A stretch of 37,060 nt of DNA, from contig JAFSXU010000076.1 in the NCBI GenBank assembly GCA_017443895.1, forward strand, positions 1-37,060. Reading direction: 5' to 3'. Positions 17,136-26,545 of the stretch are shown piece after piece; position 1 is the stretch's first letter; each line of letters begins with the position of its first letter. Under the pieces are notes generated by a model that was given only the letters and a program-made list of their open reading frames with translations, had not been told where the DNA came from and ran no database searches. Source of the stretch: Clostridia bacterium. GTDB lineage: Bacteria; Bacillota; Clostridia; UBA1381. A program made the translations under genes and the position numbers.

Positions 17136-20100
17136 ATGATTAAAAAATTAACAGCATTTGTTGCATTCATTTCGATGCTTGTATCTTTTGTACCGGCATT
17201 TGCCGCAAGCGAGGGTATAAGCGGTCCGGATATTATAATAACCGATGTCCGCATAAACAACCCATATTTTACAAAGGGCAGCGATATACGCTTTGAGGTA
17301 GATATTCAAAATATCGGAAATGTAGTTTGTCCAAGCGGTTGGATGTGGGTAGAGGTAAAATCAGGCGCACAAAAGCGTACAGGCGGAACGGGACTCGGTA
17401 AATGGTCTAAAAAATCTCTCTATCCGGGCGAAAAAATAACATGGGCGCTTACCGATTATGTCGCAGAGGCAGAGGAAATAACGGCAGCTTTTAGATGTGA
17501 CTCGGCAGGCTCTGTGGCGGAAACAGATGAGAATAATAATACGCTTACAAAGGTGTTTAAAAAGCAAAAAAGTAATCCCGACCTTGTAATAACGGATTTT
17601 TCACTCAATGTTTCGGAATTTAAGGCAGGGGATCTGGTAGCTGCCAATGTCAAGCTTAAAAACAACGGAAATGTTGATATTCCGTATTCTGAGATTGAAG
17701 GCGAATTGAATATCGGCAAGTATTTTAAGGAATTTAAAACCGTACAGGAGATAAGTGCGGGCGAGGAGGTAAAATTCACTATACCCGATATTAGTGTTCC
17801 TCAAAATCCAATGCCGGTTGAAATACTCATAAACCCCGAAAAGAAAATCACAGAGGTGGATTATTCAAACAACACACTTAAAAAGGATATATATTCAATA
17901 GAAGAAACAGAGTATGCATGGGATCATGTGAGAATAGGCGGCGGAGGCTATGTCCCGTATATGGCGGTACAAAGCTATGACCCCGACGCTGTATACATCG
18001 CCACAGATGTCGGCGGTGCGCTAAGATACGATTCATCGTTGGACGAATGGATCCCCATTACCGACGGGCTTATGTATCAGTGCAATAACTACCGTGGCTG
18101 TGCAGGTATTGTAACGGACCCTGATGACTCGAATATTGTATATCTTATGACGGGTATGGGCAAATCAGGCTCGGAGGGCCTTGCAAAGTACAGCGGAGTT
18201 TTCAGAAGTATGGATAAGGGTAAAACCTTTACCGATATGCATATTCCGCCGGGAGATATAAATGCTTCGGCACTCAAAGGCTATAAAGCGTTAATGGCGG
18301 TTGACCCAAACAACACAAATGTACTCTATGCTGTATGCCCTTATGACGGACTTTACAGAACAGAGAATGCAAAGGATAAGGTTCCCAAATGGGAAAAATT
18401 AAATGTTCCCGATTTTGTACCGTCAGCGGACAATAACGGACTTATGATAAGTGTTACAGTAGACCCGACAAGGGTTTCGGGCGGGAAAAGCTCCACAGTA
18501 TATGTGTCCACGATGACAGGCGGAATTTATAAATCCGAGAACGCAGGCGCAAGCTTCACACTTTTAGAGGGTAGCTCACTAAAGTGCAAGCAGATGAAGG
18601 TTTTATCAAACGGCGAGCTTTACGCACTTGTACCAATGGCAGACGGCGGTTTGGTCAAGTTTGACGGAAACGAATGGACATCAATTGCTCCATATAAGGA
18701 CAGGGAATACACCTGCTTTGATGTAAGCCCGTTTGATGAGAATACCCTTGTGATATCGTCATCATACGATATACATTATTCGGATAACGGCGGACTTACA
18801 TGGCGTTCAACGGCACTGAGGTCAGTTTCAGACCATGAGTTTGAAGCCCCGTGGCATGTTGATTCAAAATACGCAAATAACATAGGCTTTGTATACTTTG
18901 ACCGTGTAAACAACCACAAGGTATGGTTTGGCGACTGGTTCGGAGTATGGATAACCGATGATATTTCGTCCGACAGAGTAAAGTGGAGAAGTAAGGTAAA
19001 GGGACTTGAGGAATTTTGTGCAAGGAATATAATGCCGACAACGGGCGAGGCAAGGCTTTTTGTAGGAGCAATGGATAACTGCGGAGTAACCTCAACCGAT
19101 GTTTTCGAGTTCCCCAACGAGGGCTTTACAAATCCGAAATATCAGGATACAAACTGTATTGACTTTGCCGAGAAAAATCCCAATATAGTTGCAAGAATAG
19201 GCGGAAACGGCTGGGGCGCAAAGGACGGAAACGGCGGATATTCATTAGACGGCGGTTTTACATGGGAGCCGTTTGAAACTTATCCGCTAAAGCTGAACAA
19301 TTCCGGAGATAAGGCAAATAACGGCTACCTTGCTGTTGCCGCAGAGCCAAGCGATAACGGAAATGCAACCATACTTGCAACACCGATAAAGCATTTTGTG
19401 TATAGAACTACCGATTATGGCAAGACATGGACAAAAGTGGAGGATCTGCCACAGAATTTGTATGCCGACTTTAACGATTATAATGATCCTATCGAGGCTG
19501 ACAGTGTAAATAAAGATGTATTTTACGCATATGAGGCGGCTACAGGTAACTTTTATGTAAGCCGTGATAACGGAGTAACATTTGCCAACATATCTAAATT
19601 GCCAAAAGCTGACAGACGGCACTATATCCTATCGGTACCCGGAAAAGAGGGCGCAGTATTTGCGGCAATCGGCAGGACAGGACTGTGGTATAGCTCAAAT
19701 TACGGCAAAACCTTTGACAGGATACCTACCGTAAACGGTCTTGAAGTATTTTCAATAGGAAAAGAGTCGCCAAAATCGCAGTATCCGACACTTTATATCT
19801 ACGGAGATGTAAACGGAGTTGAGGGATATTACAGAAGTACGGATTTTGGAAAGACTTGGGAGAAGATAAGCGAGATTATCCCCGATGCGGTTGAGGCACC
19901 GTGGCAGTTAAAGGCAGACAGAAAGGATTTTGGCATATTCTATACGGTTACGGGCGGTAACGGCGTAAATATTGCAATACCTAAGGGACTTGATATAAAA
20001 GTGCCTGAGGTAGTTATTAACTCAAAGCTTAACGGACAGATTGTCCGTGATAATCCTTATACCATAGAGGGAACTGTTACGGAGAGCGCAACGGTTTATC

Positions 20101-21368
20101 TGAAGGTAAACGGTAAGAGCTATGAGGCAAAAACAGATGCAAATAATAAGTTTAAAATACCTGTAGAGCTTTCAGAGGGTGAGAACACTATGGTTGTGTC
20201 GGCGGTTGATGATGCGTCATTGCCGTCAGGCGAGCAAGCATTTTCATTTACATACGATCCGTCATATATAGGACTTAGCTTAGACCAGTCAAGCGGATTG
20301 TGTATGGAAAAGGAATTTACTCTTACAGGCTCAGTAAGTGTATTGAACGAGAATAACAAGGTTTTAATAAACAACAATGCAGTAAGCGTAAATCCAAAGA
20401 CAAAGAAGTTTGCATACACATCACCTATCCACGAGGGTATAAACAAATTCGATGTAACAGCATACGATGATGCAGGAAACAAGGTAACAAAGTCGGTTGA
20501 GATGAATTATGATGTAACACCACCGTCTGTAAGCTTTAAGAATGCAGGAATTGTAACAGACAGTCCTCTTTATCTTCTTGAGGCAAAATTATCAGAGGCA
20601 TGTACGATAACGGTTGAGGATTACAGTATATCCGTACAGCCGGGTGAGGCACTTGATGTATCCTTGCCGATTGAGCTAAATGCAGGAGTTAATAACTTAA
20701 AGGTATCGTTAAAAGACCCTGCAGGCAACACCTCACAAACTCAGGTAAGTGCGGAATACAAGCCAAAAGAGTTATTGCCAAGCAGTAAAGACGAGGTTAT
20801 GGTTTATAATACATCCGCATCAACACCTGTTATTGACGGTGAGATAACTGACGGAGAATGGTATTTAAACAGGGTTGCAAACAGACTGCTTAGCGGTAAC
20901 ACAAAATCGTATGCATTGTTTGGTTTAAAGGGCGACAGTAAATATCTCTACTTTGCGGCGAAGGTTTGGGACGATAAGGTAACCTTCGGAACAGGCAAAG
21001 ACCATGATGCCGACAGTGTGGAGCTGTTCTTTGACCCTGAATTAAACCGTGCCACAAAGTTTGACCCGACAGACCATCAGGTTCGTTTCGGACTTTCGGA
21101 CAATACGGTATTCGGTGTGGTAACGGGTACGGAGGAAGATGTCAAAATGGCATATTCACTTACAGATTACGGGTATATTGTTGAGGCGGCACTGCCGTGG
21201 AAAGCAGTTGATGTAAAGTACTTCCAAGGAGCAAAGATAGGCTTTGATGTTTCTATAAACGATAACTCGCAAGGTGAGGGACAGAGCCGTGACGGCGCTT
21301 ACGGCTGGCGAGGCACAGCGTATAACTATAACAACACCGCAGATTACGGAACGGCGATAATGCAGTAA
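17136..21368 (+). CDS. Secreted multidomain GH74-type hydrolase: CARDB2-GH74-Ig3-CBM9
   Basis: 1410 residues. There is a signal peptide (1-24, AFA-AS), two CARDB-type beta domains (about 30-140 and 148-250), and a GH74 double propeller (about 261-955) opening with IGGGGYV. It has eight Asp-box turns such as DYGKTWTKV and DNGGLTWRS. Three Ig/glucodextranase-B-like domains (957-1208) and a CBM9-like C-terminus (about 1222-1410, IDGEITDGEW to TAIMQ) follow. D291 (ATDVGGA) and D647 (AMDNCG) fall where the two catalytic aspartates of GH74 are expected. Known GH74 enzymes are mostly xyloglucan endo-hydrolases. A perfect AAGGAGG lies eight bases before the start, within the preceding gene. The specificity could differ, since no alpha-xylosidase is nearby. 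Confidence 0.85.
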   Translation: MIKKLTAFVAFISMLVSFVPAFAASEGISGPDIIITDVRINNPYFTKGSDIRFEVDIQNIGNVVCPSGWMWVEVKSGAQKRTGGTGLGKWSKKSLYPGEKITWALTDYVAEAEEITAAFRCDSAGSVAETDENNNTLTKVFKKQKSNPDLVITDFSLNVSEFKAGDLVAANVKLKNNGNVDIPYSEIEGELNIGKYFKEFKTVQEISAGEEVKFTIPDISVPQNPMPVEILINPEKKITEVDYSNNTLKKDIYSIEETEYAWDHVRIGGGGYVPYMAVQSYDPDAVYIATDVGGALRYDSSLDEWIPITDGLMYQCNNYRGCAGIVTDPDDSNIVYLMTGMGKSGSEGLAKYSGVFRSMDKGKTFTDMHIPPGDINASALKGYKALMAVDPNNTNVLYAVCPYDGLYRTENAKDKVPKWEKLNVPDFVPSADNNGLMISVTVDPTRVSGGKSSTVYVSTMTGGIYKSENAGASFTLLEGSSLKCKQMKVLSNGELYALVPMADGGLVKFDGNEWTSIAPYKDREYTCFDVSPFDENTLVISSSYDIHYSDNGGLTWRSTALRSVSDHEFEAPWHVDSKYANNIGFVYFDRVNNHKVWFGDWFGVWITDDISSDRVKWRSKVKGLEEFCARNIMPTTGEARLFVGAMDNCGVTSTDVFEFPNEGFTNPKYQDTNCIDFAEKNPNIVARIGGNGWGAKDGNGGYSLDGGFTWEPFETYPLKLNNSGDKANNGYLAVAAEPSDNGNATILATPIKHFVYRTTDYGKTWTKVEDLPQNLYADFNDYNDPIEADSVNKDVFYAYEAATGNFYVSRDNGVTFANISKLPKADRRHYILSVPGKEGAVFAAIGRTGLWYSSNYGKTFDRIPTVNGLEVFSIGKESPKSQYPTLYIYGDVNGVEGYYRSTDFGKTWEKISEIIPDAVEAPWQLKADRKDFGIFYTVTGGNGVNIAIPKGLDIKVPEVVINSKLNGQIVRDNPYTIEGTVTESATVYLKVNGKSYEAKTDANNKFKIPVELSEGENTMVVSAVDDASLPSGEQAFSFTYDPSYIGLSLDQSSGLCMEKEFTLTGSVSVLNENNKVLINNNAVSVNPKTKKFAYTSPIHEGINKFDVTAYDDAGNKVTKSVEMNYDVTPPSVSFKNAGIVTDSPLYLLEAKLSEACTITVEDYSISVQPGEALDVSLPIELNAGVNNLKVSLKDPAGNTSQTQVSAEYKPKELLPSSKDEVMVYNTSASTPVIDGEITDGEWYLNRVANRLLSGNTKSYALFGLKGDSKYLYFAAKVWDDKVTFGTGKDHDADSVELFFDPELNRATKFDPTDHQVRFGLSDNTVFGVVTGTEEDVKMAYSLTDYGYIVEAALPWKAVDVKYFQGAKIGFDVSINDNSQGEGQSRDGAYGWRGTAYNYNNTADYGTAIMQ

Positions 21369-21384
21369 AAAGGAGTGTTTGGCT

Positions 21385-23868
21385 ATGAACAAAAAAATAA
21401 TATCAAATTTTCTGGCATTGGCACTGCTCTTAACATCTGCAGGCACTGCTTTGGGAGCAAAAAGCGATATAGATACGCATTGGGCAAAGGACTCGTTTTT
21501 GCATCTTGCGGATATGAACATCATAAACGGATATGATGACGGAACATTCAGACCTGATGCAAAAATAACCCGTGCCGAGTTCTTTAAAATTATAAATACG
21601 ACCGCCAATGTTTCAAGAAACGAAGGCTCTGCATTTTCAGATGTGGCGGTAAAGGCGTGGTATAAAAATGTTATAGACAAGGCATTTACCGCAAAGTATG
21701 CCTCAGGCTATGACGACGGCACCTTTAAGCCCGAGGCAAACATAACAAGGTGCGAGGCGGCAGTTGCAATATGTAAGGCATTTGGCGGAGATATTGACGG
21801 CGAAATGTCATTTACCGATAACGATAAAATTCCTGCATGGGCAAAGGATTATATAAATATCCTCACATCTGCGGGAATAATAACCGGATATAAGGACGGT
21901 AGCTTCGGACCGAGTGCCTATATAACAAGAGCCGAAACCGCAACCATATTTGACAGGTTCGCAGGCGAGCTTTATACAAAGGCGGTTGATGCAACGGACA
22001 CTGCATTTGAAAAGCCGTTGGTTATAGGTGTCAGTGATGTTACATTTAAAAATGCTACCTTTGAAAAGGATATATACATTGGCCCGGGTGTGGCAGGCGG
22101 TGAGATTAGATTTATAGACTGTAATATTAAAGGTAATGTCTATATCGCACCGAGAAATAACGCAGGTGTAGTATTTGAGGACACTGATGCAGGCAAGATA
22201 TGTGTAAACTCTGTCGAGCCGGTAAAATTAGTGCTTACAGGCTCAAGCGTTATAGACAATGTGGTTTTAAGATCACAGTGTAATCTTATGGAAATGAACA
22301 CCGATAAGGGTGCAAAGACTGTTACGGTTTACACAAATTCCGAGCTTTCGGGAACCTTTGACGAGGTAATCGTTGCAGGCGGAAGCGGAGTAAACCTTAC
22401 ATCGGGCGAGATAGAAAAGCTTACCATAAATTCAGACACTTCACCGCAGATAGAGTCTATGGGAAAGATAAACAGCGTTGATGCAAAAACGGGCGGTACG
22501 GTAAACGGCAAAAAGCTTGCCGCAGGCACCGAAACCGATGAGGTAGGCACAAAGAGCGACAATGTAAAATACAGCTACACGCTTGCATTGTTAAACGGCG
22601 ATATTTCAGACTCCGACCCGTCGGTTGGCGGAGCAAGAACCGATATCCGTGAGGAAAAGGACAGCACTCTTACTGACCTTACAATAAGCGCAGGAACGAT
22701 GACACCACCGTTTTCACCAAGCGTTAAGGAGTATACGGTATCTGTTCCGAGCAATGCAGGAAAGGTTGTAATAAATCCCGTTACAAGCGGAGCGTTAGAG
22801 GTTAAGGTACGGGATAAGACGATAGGTGAGGACGGATATACTGTAGGTGATTTTTCAAACGCAACTCAGAGCATTGATTTTGAAGTTTATAGTGAGCTTA
22901 TGTTAAAGAACACCTACACAGTAACTGTAAACAGCTACGGAACAGACGATACGGCAATCAGTACCGTAACGGCAAATCTGCCTTATGAAACAACAAAGTC
23001 AGATGACGGTAAATACAGCGTAAAGCTCACGGGTAATATTGATTACTCATCGGGTAAGATACCTGTAACTATAACCGTTGTGCCGATTAACCCCAACTCC
23101 AAAATTGAAATTGACTCGGTGGCAGGAAGTTCAAAGGAATTTGACCTTTATGAGAACCGACAGCTTAGCGCAAATGTAACCGTCATATCAGAGGATGGTT
23201 CAAACACGGAGACCTATGAGGTTAGTATCGAGAGAGATAAAATTCCTGCAATCGACAGTGCCGACAGCCAAAGTGTGGATGGAATGTTAAGCAATCCCGA
23301 TACAATGACTATGGAAAAACTTGACAAGGCAAAGATAACGGGTGCGAAATCCGAAAAGCTTGATAAGTATAAGATTTATCTTGCAAAAATAGCATATCAC
23401 GCAGAAGGACTGGAGCTTGACGATAAACAGCAGATTATCCAAAAGGCAATAGACGCTGTTAATGAATATGACGGCAAGATTATCCGTATTGAAATTGAAA
23501 ATATCTTCAAGGGTGCGGCAAATCAGATAAAAACATTCCTTGACGAGAACGGAAAGGTAGTAAATCTGGTTGAGAATATCAGTACAGACCTCGATTTACC
23601 TGAAGGTGATTTTGAAATCCGTGTACGCTCTGCAGGCTCATTCTGGCAGAAGAGACAGTGTAATATACAGCTAAACGGAACAACGGTATATTCACAGCTT
23701 AGCGGAGGCTCTTTCGGACAGGTTGCAAACGATCTCTATGCAAGTAAGTTTGGAGTTGTTGCACAGACTGTATCTGTAAACGAGGGCAAGAACACGCTTA
23801 CAATTCTACAGCAATCCAACCTCTATTGCGATTATGTAGAGCTTGAAATGGAGTTCAAGACAGAATAA
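21385..23868 (+). CDS. S-layer homology surface protein with adhesin-like and beta-sandwich domains
   Basis: An 827-residue protein from ATG 21385, chosen over the in-frame TTG 21379 because AGGAG ends nine bases before it. After a signal peptide (about 1-25), three SLH repeats (27-72, 82-133, 141-193) carry GYDDGTFRP, GYDDGTFKP and GYKDGSFGP with three ITRxE motifs. Such repeats bind pyruvylated wall polymer and fix the protein to the cell. Then come a repetitive beta region (about 205-380), a cadherin-like beta-sandwich (about 430-510) and a C-terminal segment (about 715-827) resembling a carbohydrate-binding beta fold. No catalytic motif was found. It is probably a wall-bound glycan-binding or scaffold protein that works with the GH74 enzymes. 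Confidence 0.85.
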   Translation: MNKKIISNFLALALLLTSAGTALGAKSDIDTHWAKDSFLHLADMNIINGYDDGTFRPDAKITRAEFFKIINTTANVSRNEGSAFSDVAVKAWYKNVIDKAFTAKYASGYDDGTFKPEANITRCEAAVAICKAFGGDIDGEMSFTDNDKIPAWAKDYINILTSAGIITGYKDGSFGPSAYITRAETATIFDRFAGELYTKAVDATDTAFEKPLVIGVSDVTFKNATFEKDIYIGPGVAGGEIRFIDCNIKGNVYIAPRNNAGVVFEDTDAGKICVNSVEPVKLVLTGSSVIDNVVLRSQCNLMEMNTDKGAKTVTVYTNSELSGTFDEVIVAGGSGVNLTSGEIEKLTINSDTSPQIESMGKINSVDAKTGGTVNGKKLAAGTETDEVGTKSDNVKYSYTLALLNGDISDSDPSVGGARTDIREEKDSTLTDLTISAGTMTPPFSPSVKEYTVSVPSNAGKVVINPVTSGALEVKVRDKTIGEDGYTVGDFSNATQSIDFEVYSELMLKNTYTVTVNSYGTDDTAISTVTANLPYETTKSDDGKYSVKLTGNIDYSSGKIPVTITVVPINPNSKIEIDSVAGSSKEFDLYENRQLSANVTVISEDGSNTETYEVSIERDKIPAIDSADSQSVDGMLSNPDTMTMEKLDKAKITGAKSEKLDKYKIYLAKIAYHAEGLELDDKQQIIQKAIDAVNEYDGKIIRIEIENIFKGAANQIKTFLDENGKVVNLVENISTDLDLPEGDFEIRVRSAGSFWQKRQCNIQLNGTTVYSQLSGGSFGQVANDLYASKFGVVAQTVSVNEGKNTLTILQQSNLYCDYVELEMEFKTE

Positions 23869-23903
23869 GAACTGCATAACGGTCAACAGTTTAGTAATTA
23901 TTT

Positions 23904-23943
23904 CGGTTGCCGGGTATTTATAGCCCGAATATCCGGCGGACCG
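23904..23943 (+). other. Strong stem-loop in the leader of the multi-CBM gene
   Basis: GCCGGGTATT (23909-23918) pairs with AATATCCGGC (23928-23937), ten pairs with one G-U. It is extended across a T/GG internal loop by CGGT (23904-23907) with ACCG (23940-23943). No U tract follows, so termination is unlikely. It may stabilise mRNA or form part of a regulatory leader within the 115-base gap. Confidence 0.6.
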
Positions 23944-23983
23944 TAAATGATAAATAAGAATTTTAAAGAAAGGAAAAATAACT

Positions 23984-26518
23984 ATGAAAAGAAAGATTTT
24001 AAGCATGATTGTTTCAGCCATTATGTGTATATCACTTCTTCCTGCATTTGCATCTGCTGACGATGTTGTTGTAGGAAACGAGACTGTACGGTTTGAAGCG
24101 GAAAACTATGTTCCGGGCGGAAACCGTGTAGATGACGGTGATGCAAGCAAATGGTCAGGCGGAAAGGCAGCCGGTTCCATTGCCGTAAATGCGAGCATCG
24201 AGGTTGAAAATGCAGGCATATACGACATATCCGTTAAGTGGGGAAACAGATTTGGCGATAACAGAAATGTTGAGCTAAAGGTTAATGATACGGTGCTGTT
24301 TTCGGGACAGACAGGCATAACATATTCAACTGCTGTAAGAACATACACAGCAGAGCTTAATGCAGGTGTAAATACCATATCGGTAAGCTCACCCGATAAT
24401 GTTATGAGTAATTTCAGAATTGACTATTTTGAAATTTCCGTATCGGATGTTACGGTAATTAACGGCGAAACAGTAAGACTTGAAGCAGAAGACTATTGTG
24501 ACGGCACTGCCACAACAGAGGAGGATGCCAAATGGTCGGGCGGAGCGGTATTAAGATCAAAGCCTGTTAAGGCAACTGTTTATGTTGCTAAGCCGGGTGT
24601 ATACACGGTAAATGTAAGATGGGGAAGCAAATATTCCGATGCAAGAACGGTAGAATTAAAAATAGGCGATAATGTAGTGTTCTCGGGCGATACGGGAATA
24701 AGATATACTGCTTCTGTACAGTCCTTTGCGGTAGAGCTGAGTGCAGGGCTTAACGATATAACAATTACATCTCCTGCAAATAATCTCGGCAATTTCTATA
24801 TTGATTATATTGAGTTTTCAGCGGTGGAAAATCTTGTACAGTTACCAAAGGATTCAACAATAAAGATTGAAGCTGAGGATTATGCAGATGTAACACCTGA
24901 AACTATTTCCACATCGCATCAGCTTTCGGGAGGCTACAGAGTTACAAACGGTAACATTGAGGTAAATGTTTATGCCGAGGAGTCAGGTGTTTATCAAATC
25001 GTAGCCGCATGGGGGTCAAAGGACGGTAACTCTGCTCCTGCTGTACTGTTAGACGGTGTTGCTACAGATGTTAAATCAAGCTTGGCATATTGGAAATCAG
25101 CTGTTGCACACGGTAATGTTACACTAAAAAAAGGAATAAACAGTATAAAAATTGCAAAAGGCACAAAGCTTTGGGTTGACTATATAAAGATTTCGCCTGC
25201 ACCGATATTAACAGCAGGCAAAACCCTCCGTCTTGAGGCAGAGGACTATGCTACTGCAAATGCTTTAAGTACAAGATACTTCAGCGACACTACTGCATAT
25301 GCTTATAACAACAATGTAATAACGGCAGATTTTGCGGTTGAAGATCCGGGCGAGTATATCATGACTCTTGCATCAGGTGGCATGAGCGGAGACCGCCCTG
25401 CAATCTCAATAAGCATTGACGGAAACGAAGTTTTCAACGGCTCAAGCGGTGCATACACAAAGCTTGATGCGGCAGGTTTAACCGCAGATACAGAATGTAT
25501 CGGTTTAAATCAAACAAAGGTTACATTAAGCAGCGGTACGCATACAATGGTTATTACACCGGGACTTCATGCATTGGTTGACTATATTGAGTTTTCACAG
25601 CCTGCAAATTACAGTGAGGAATTATATCCTTACTATCTTTCAGCTGAAAATGTGGACAATGCCGAGTTTACAGGTGCTTTAACATCAACATACCTTGGTG
25701 CATATTCGGGTGATTATGACGAAACAATGTTAAATTCAGCGGTTAAGGCATTAGATGAGGATATGTCGTTTGTATACTGGCCGTTTACAACAACAGTTGC
25801 AGCAGACTACTTCTTAAAGGTTACATATGCATCAGAGGATAATTCAAAGGCTGCTTGTATGGTAGACCCACAGGTGTTACCTACGGTAACAGCCAAGGAT
25901 TATGCCACAGTTTCAGAGGGTGCGACAAAGGTTGTAAATGCAACATGGCAGCGGTCATACTCAAATGAAGAAGGCAAATTCAGCGCACCGTACTTTACAG
26001 AAAAGTATTTTAATGTAGGAACACTGTTGCCGGGCGACCATAATTTCCTGTTTATGTATAATCCTGCAGACGGCGAGAACAGGGGCGTTTCAATAAGAAA
26101 GGTTGAGCTTATAAGCAGGGATTTATTAGAGGAAGGCTTGGTTTCTACAGAGGCGCAGTTTGCAGCAGAGGCTATAGGCAATGACGCATCAACAGCAGAG
26201 CTTGCAGCCACTGTATCACAGGCAAATACATATTCGTCAGAGTCTGTAAATGAGGATGATAAGAATAAGACAACAGTTATAAAGCATGTATATAACAATT
26301 CTGATGAAACTGTAGCTTTTACATTTATTGCGGCCGCATATGATGTAAGCGGAGTGCCTGTAGGCTTTGGTATGAGCGAAAATTATACTCTTGGCAAGGG
26401 CGCAGAGGCAGATATCAAGGTCAGAGTAAACACAGACGGAGCAAGCTATGTAAAGACATACGGCTTTAATATGGAAAATCTGAAGCCAATCCTTGAGTGT
26501 GAGCTTTTCGGTAAATGA
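23984..26518 (+). CDS. Secreted protein with four CBM6/35-like modules
   Basis: An 844-residue protein with a signal peptide (1-26, ASA-DD). Four tandem beta-sandwich modules start with xRxEAExY and end with xDYxExS: about 32-152, 159-280, 293-405 and 415-539. This is the CBM6/CBM35 pattern of calcium-bound glycan-binding domains. The rest (540-844) is unassigned beta structure ending in a domain with YGFNMENLKPILE. No catalytic module is visible in the protein as read. It stops at TGA 26516-26518, but the frame stays open into the GH74 gene that follows, so it may be the N-terminal part of a once larger enzyme. Confidence 0.8.
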   Translation: MKRKILSMIVSAIMCISLLPAFASADDVVVGNETVRFEAENYVPGGNRVDDGDASKWSGGKAAGSIAVNASIEVENAGIYDISVKWGNRFGDNRNVELKVNDTVLFSGQTGITYSTAVRTYTAELNAGVNTISVSSPDNVMSNFRIDYFEISVSDVTVINGETVRLEAEDYCDGTATTEEDAKWSGGAVLRSKPVKATVYVAKPGVYTVNVRWGSKYSDARTVELKIGDNVVFSGDTGIRYTASVQSFAVELSAGLNDITITSPANNLGNFYIDYIEFSAVENLVQLPKDSTIKIEAEDYADVTPETISTSHQLSGGYRVTNGNIEVNVYAEESGVYQIVAAWGSKDGNSAPAVLLDGVATDVKSSLAYWKSAVAHGNVTLKKGINSIKIAKGTKLWVDYIKISPAPILTAGKTLRLEAEDYATANALSTRYFSDTTAYAYNNNVITADFAVEDPGEYIMTLASGGMSGDRPAISISIDGNEVFNGSSGAYTKLDAAGLTADTECIGLNQTKVTLSSGTHTMVITPGLHALVDYIEFSQPANYSEELYPYYLSAENVDNAEFTGALTSTYLGAYSGDYDETMLNSAVKALDEDMSFVYWPFTTTVAADYFLKVTYASEDNSKAACMVDPQVLPTVTAKDYATVSEGATKVVNATWQRSYSNEEGKFSAPYFTEKYFNVGTLLPGDHNFLFMYNPADGENRGVSIRKVELISRDLLEEGLVSTEAQFAAEAIGNDASTAELAATVSQANTYSSESVNEDDKNKTTVIKHVYNNSDETVAFTFIAAAYDVSGVPVGFGMSENYTLGKGAEADIKVRVNTDGASYVKTYGFNMENLKPILECELFGK

Positions 26519-26545
26519 AGGGCACAATCCGCTAAGGTGAGCAAT

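Noticed and set aside
26516-26518. TGA recoded as a sense codon (alternative genetic code)
   Set aside because: Other genes here clearly end in TGA, including a tandem TGA TGA at 17130-17135 and TGA stops in ATGA overlaps at 29735, 33718 and 35100. Any readthrough would be local.
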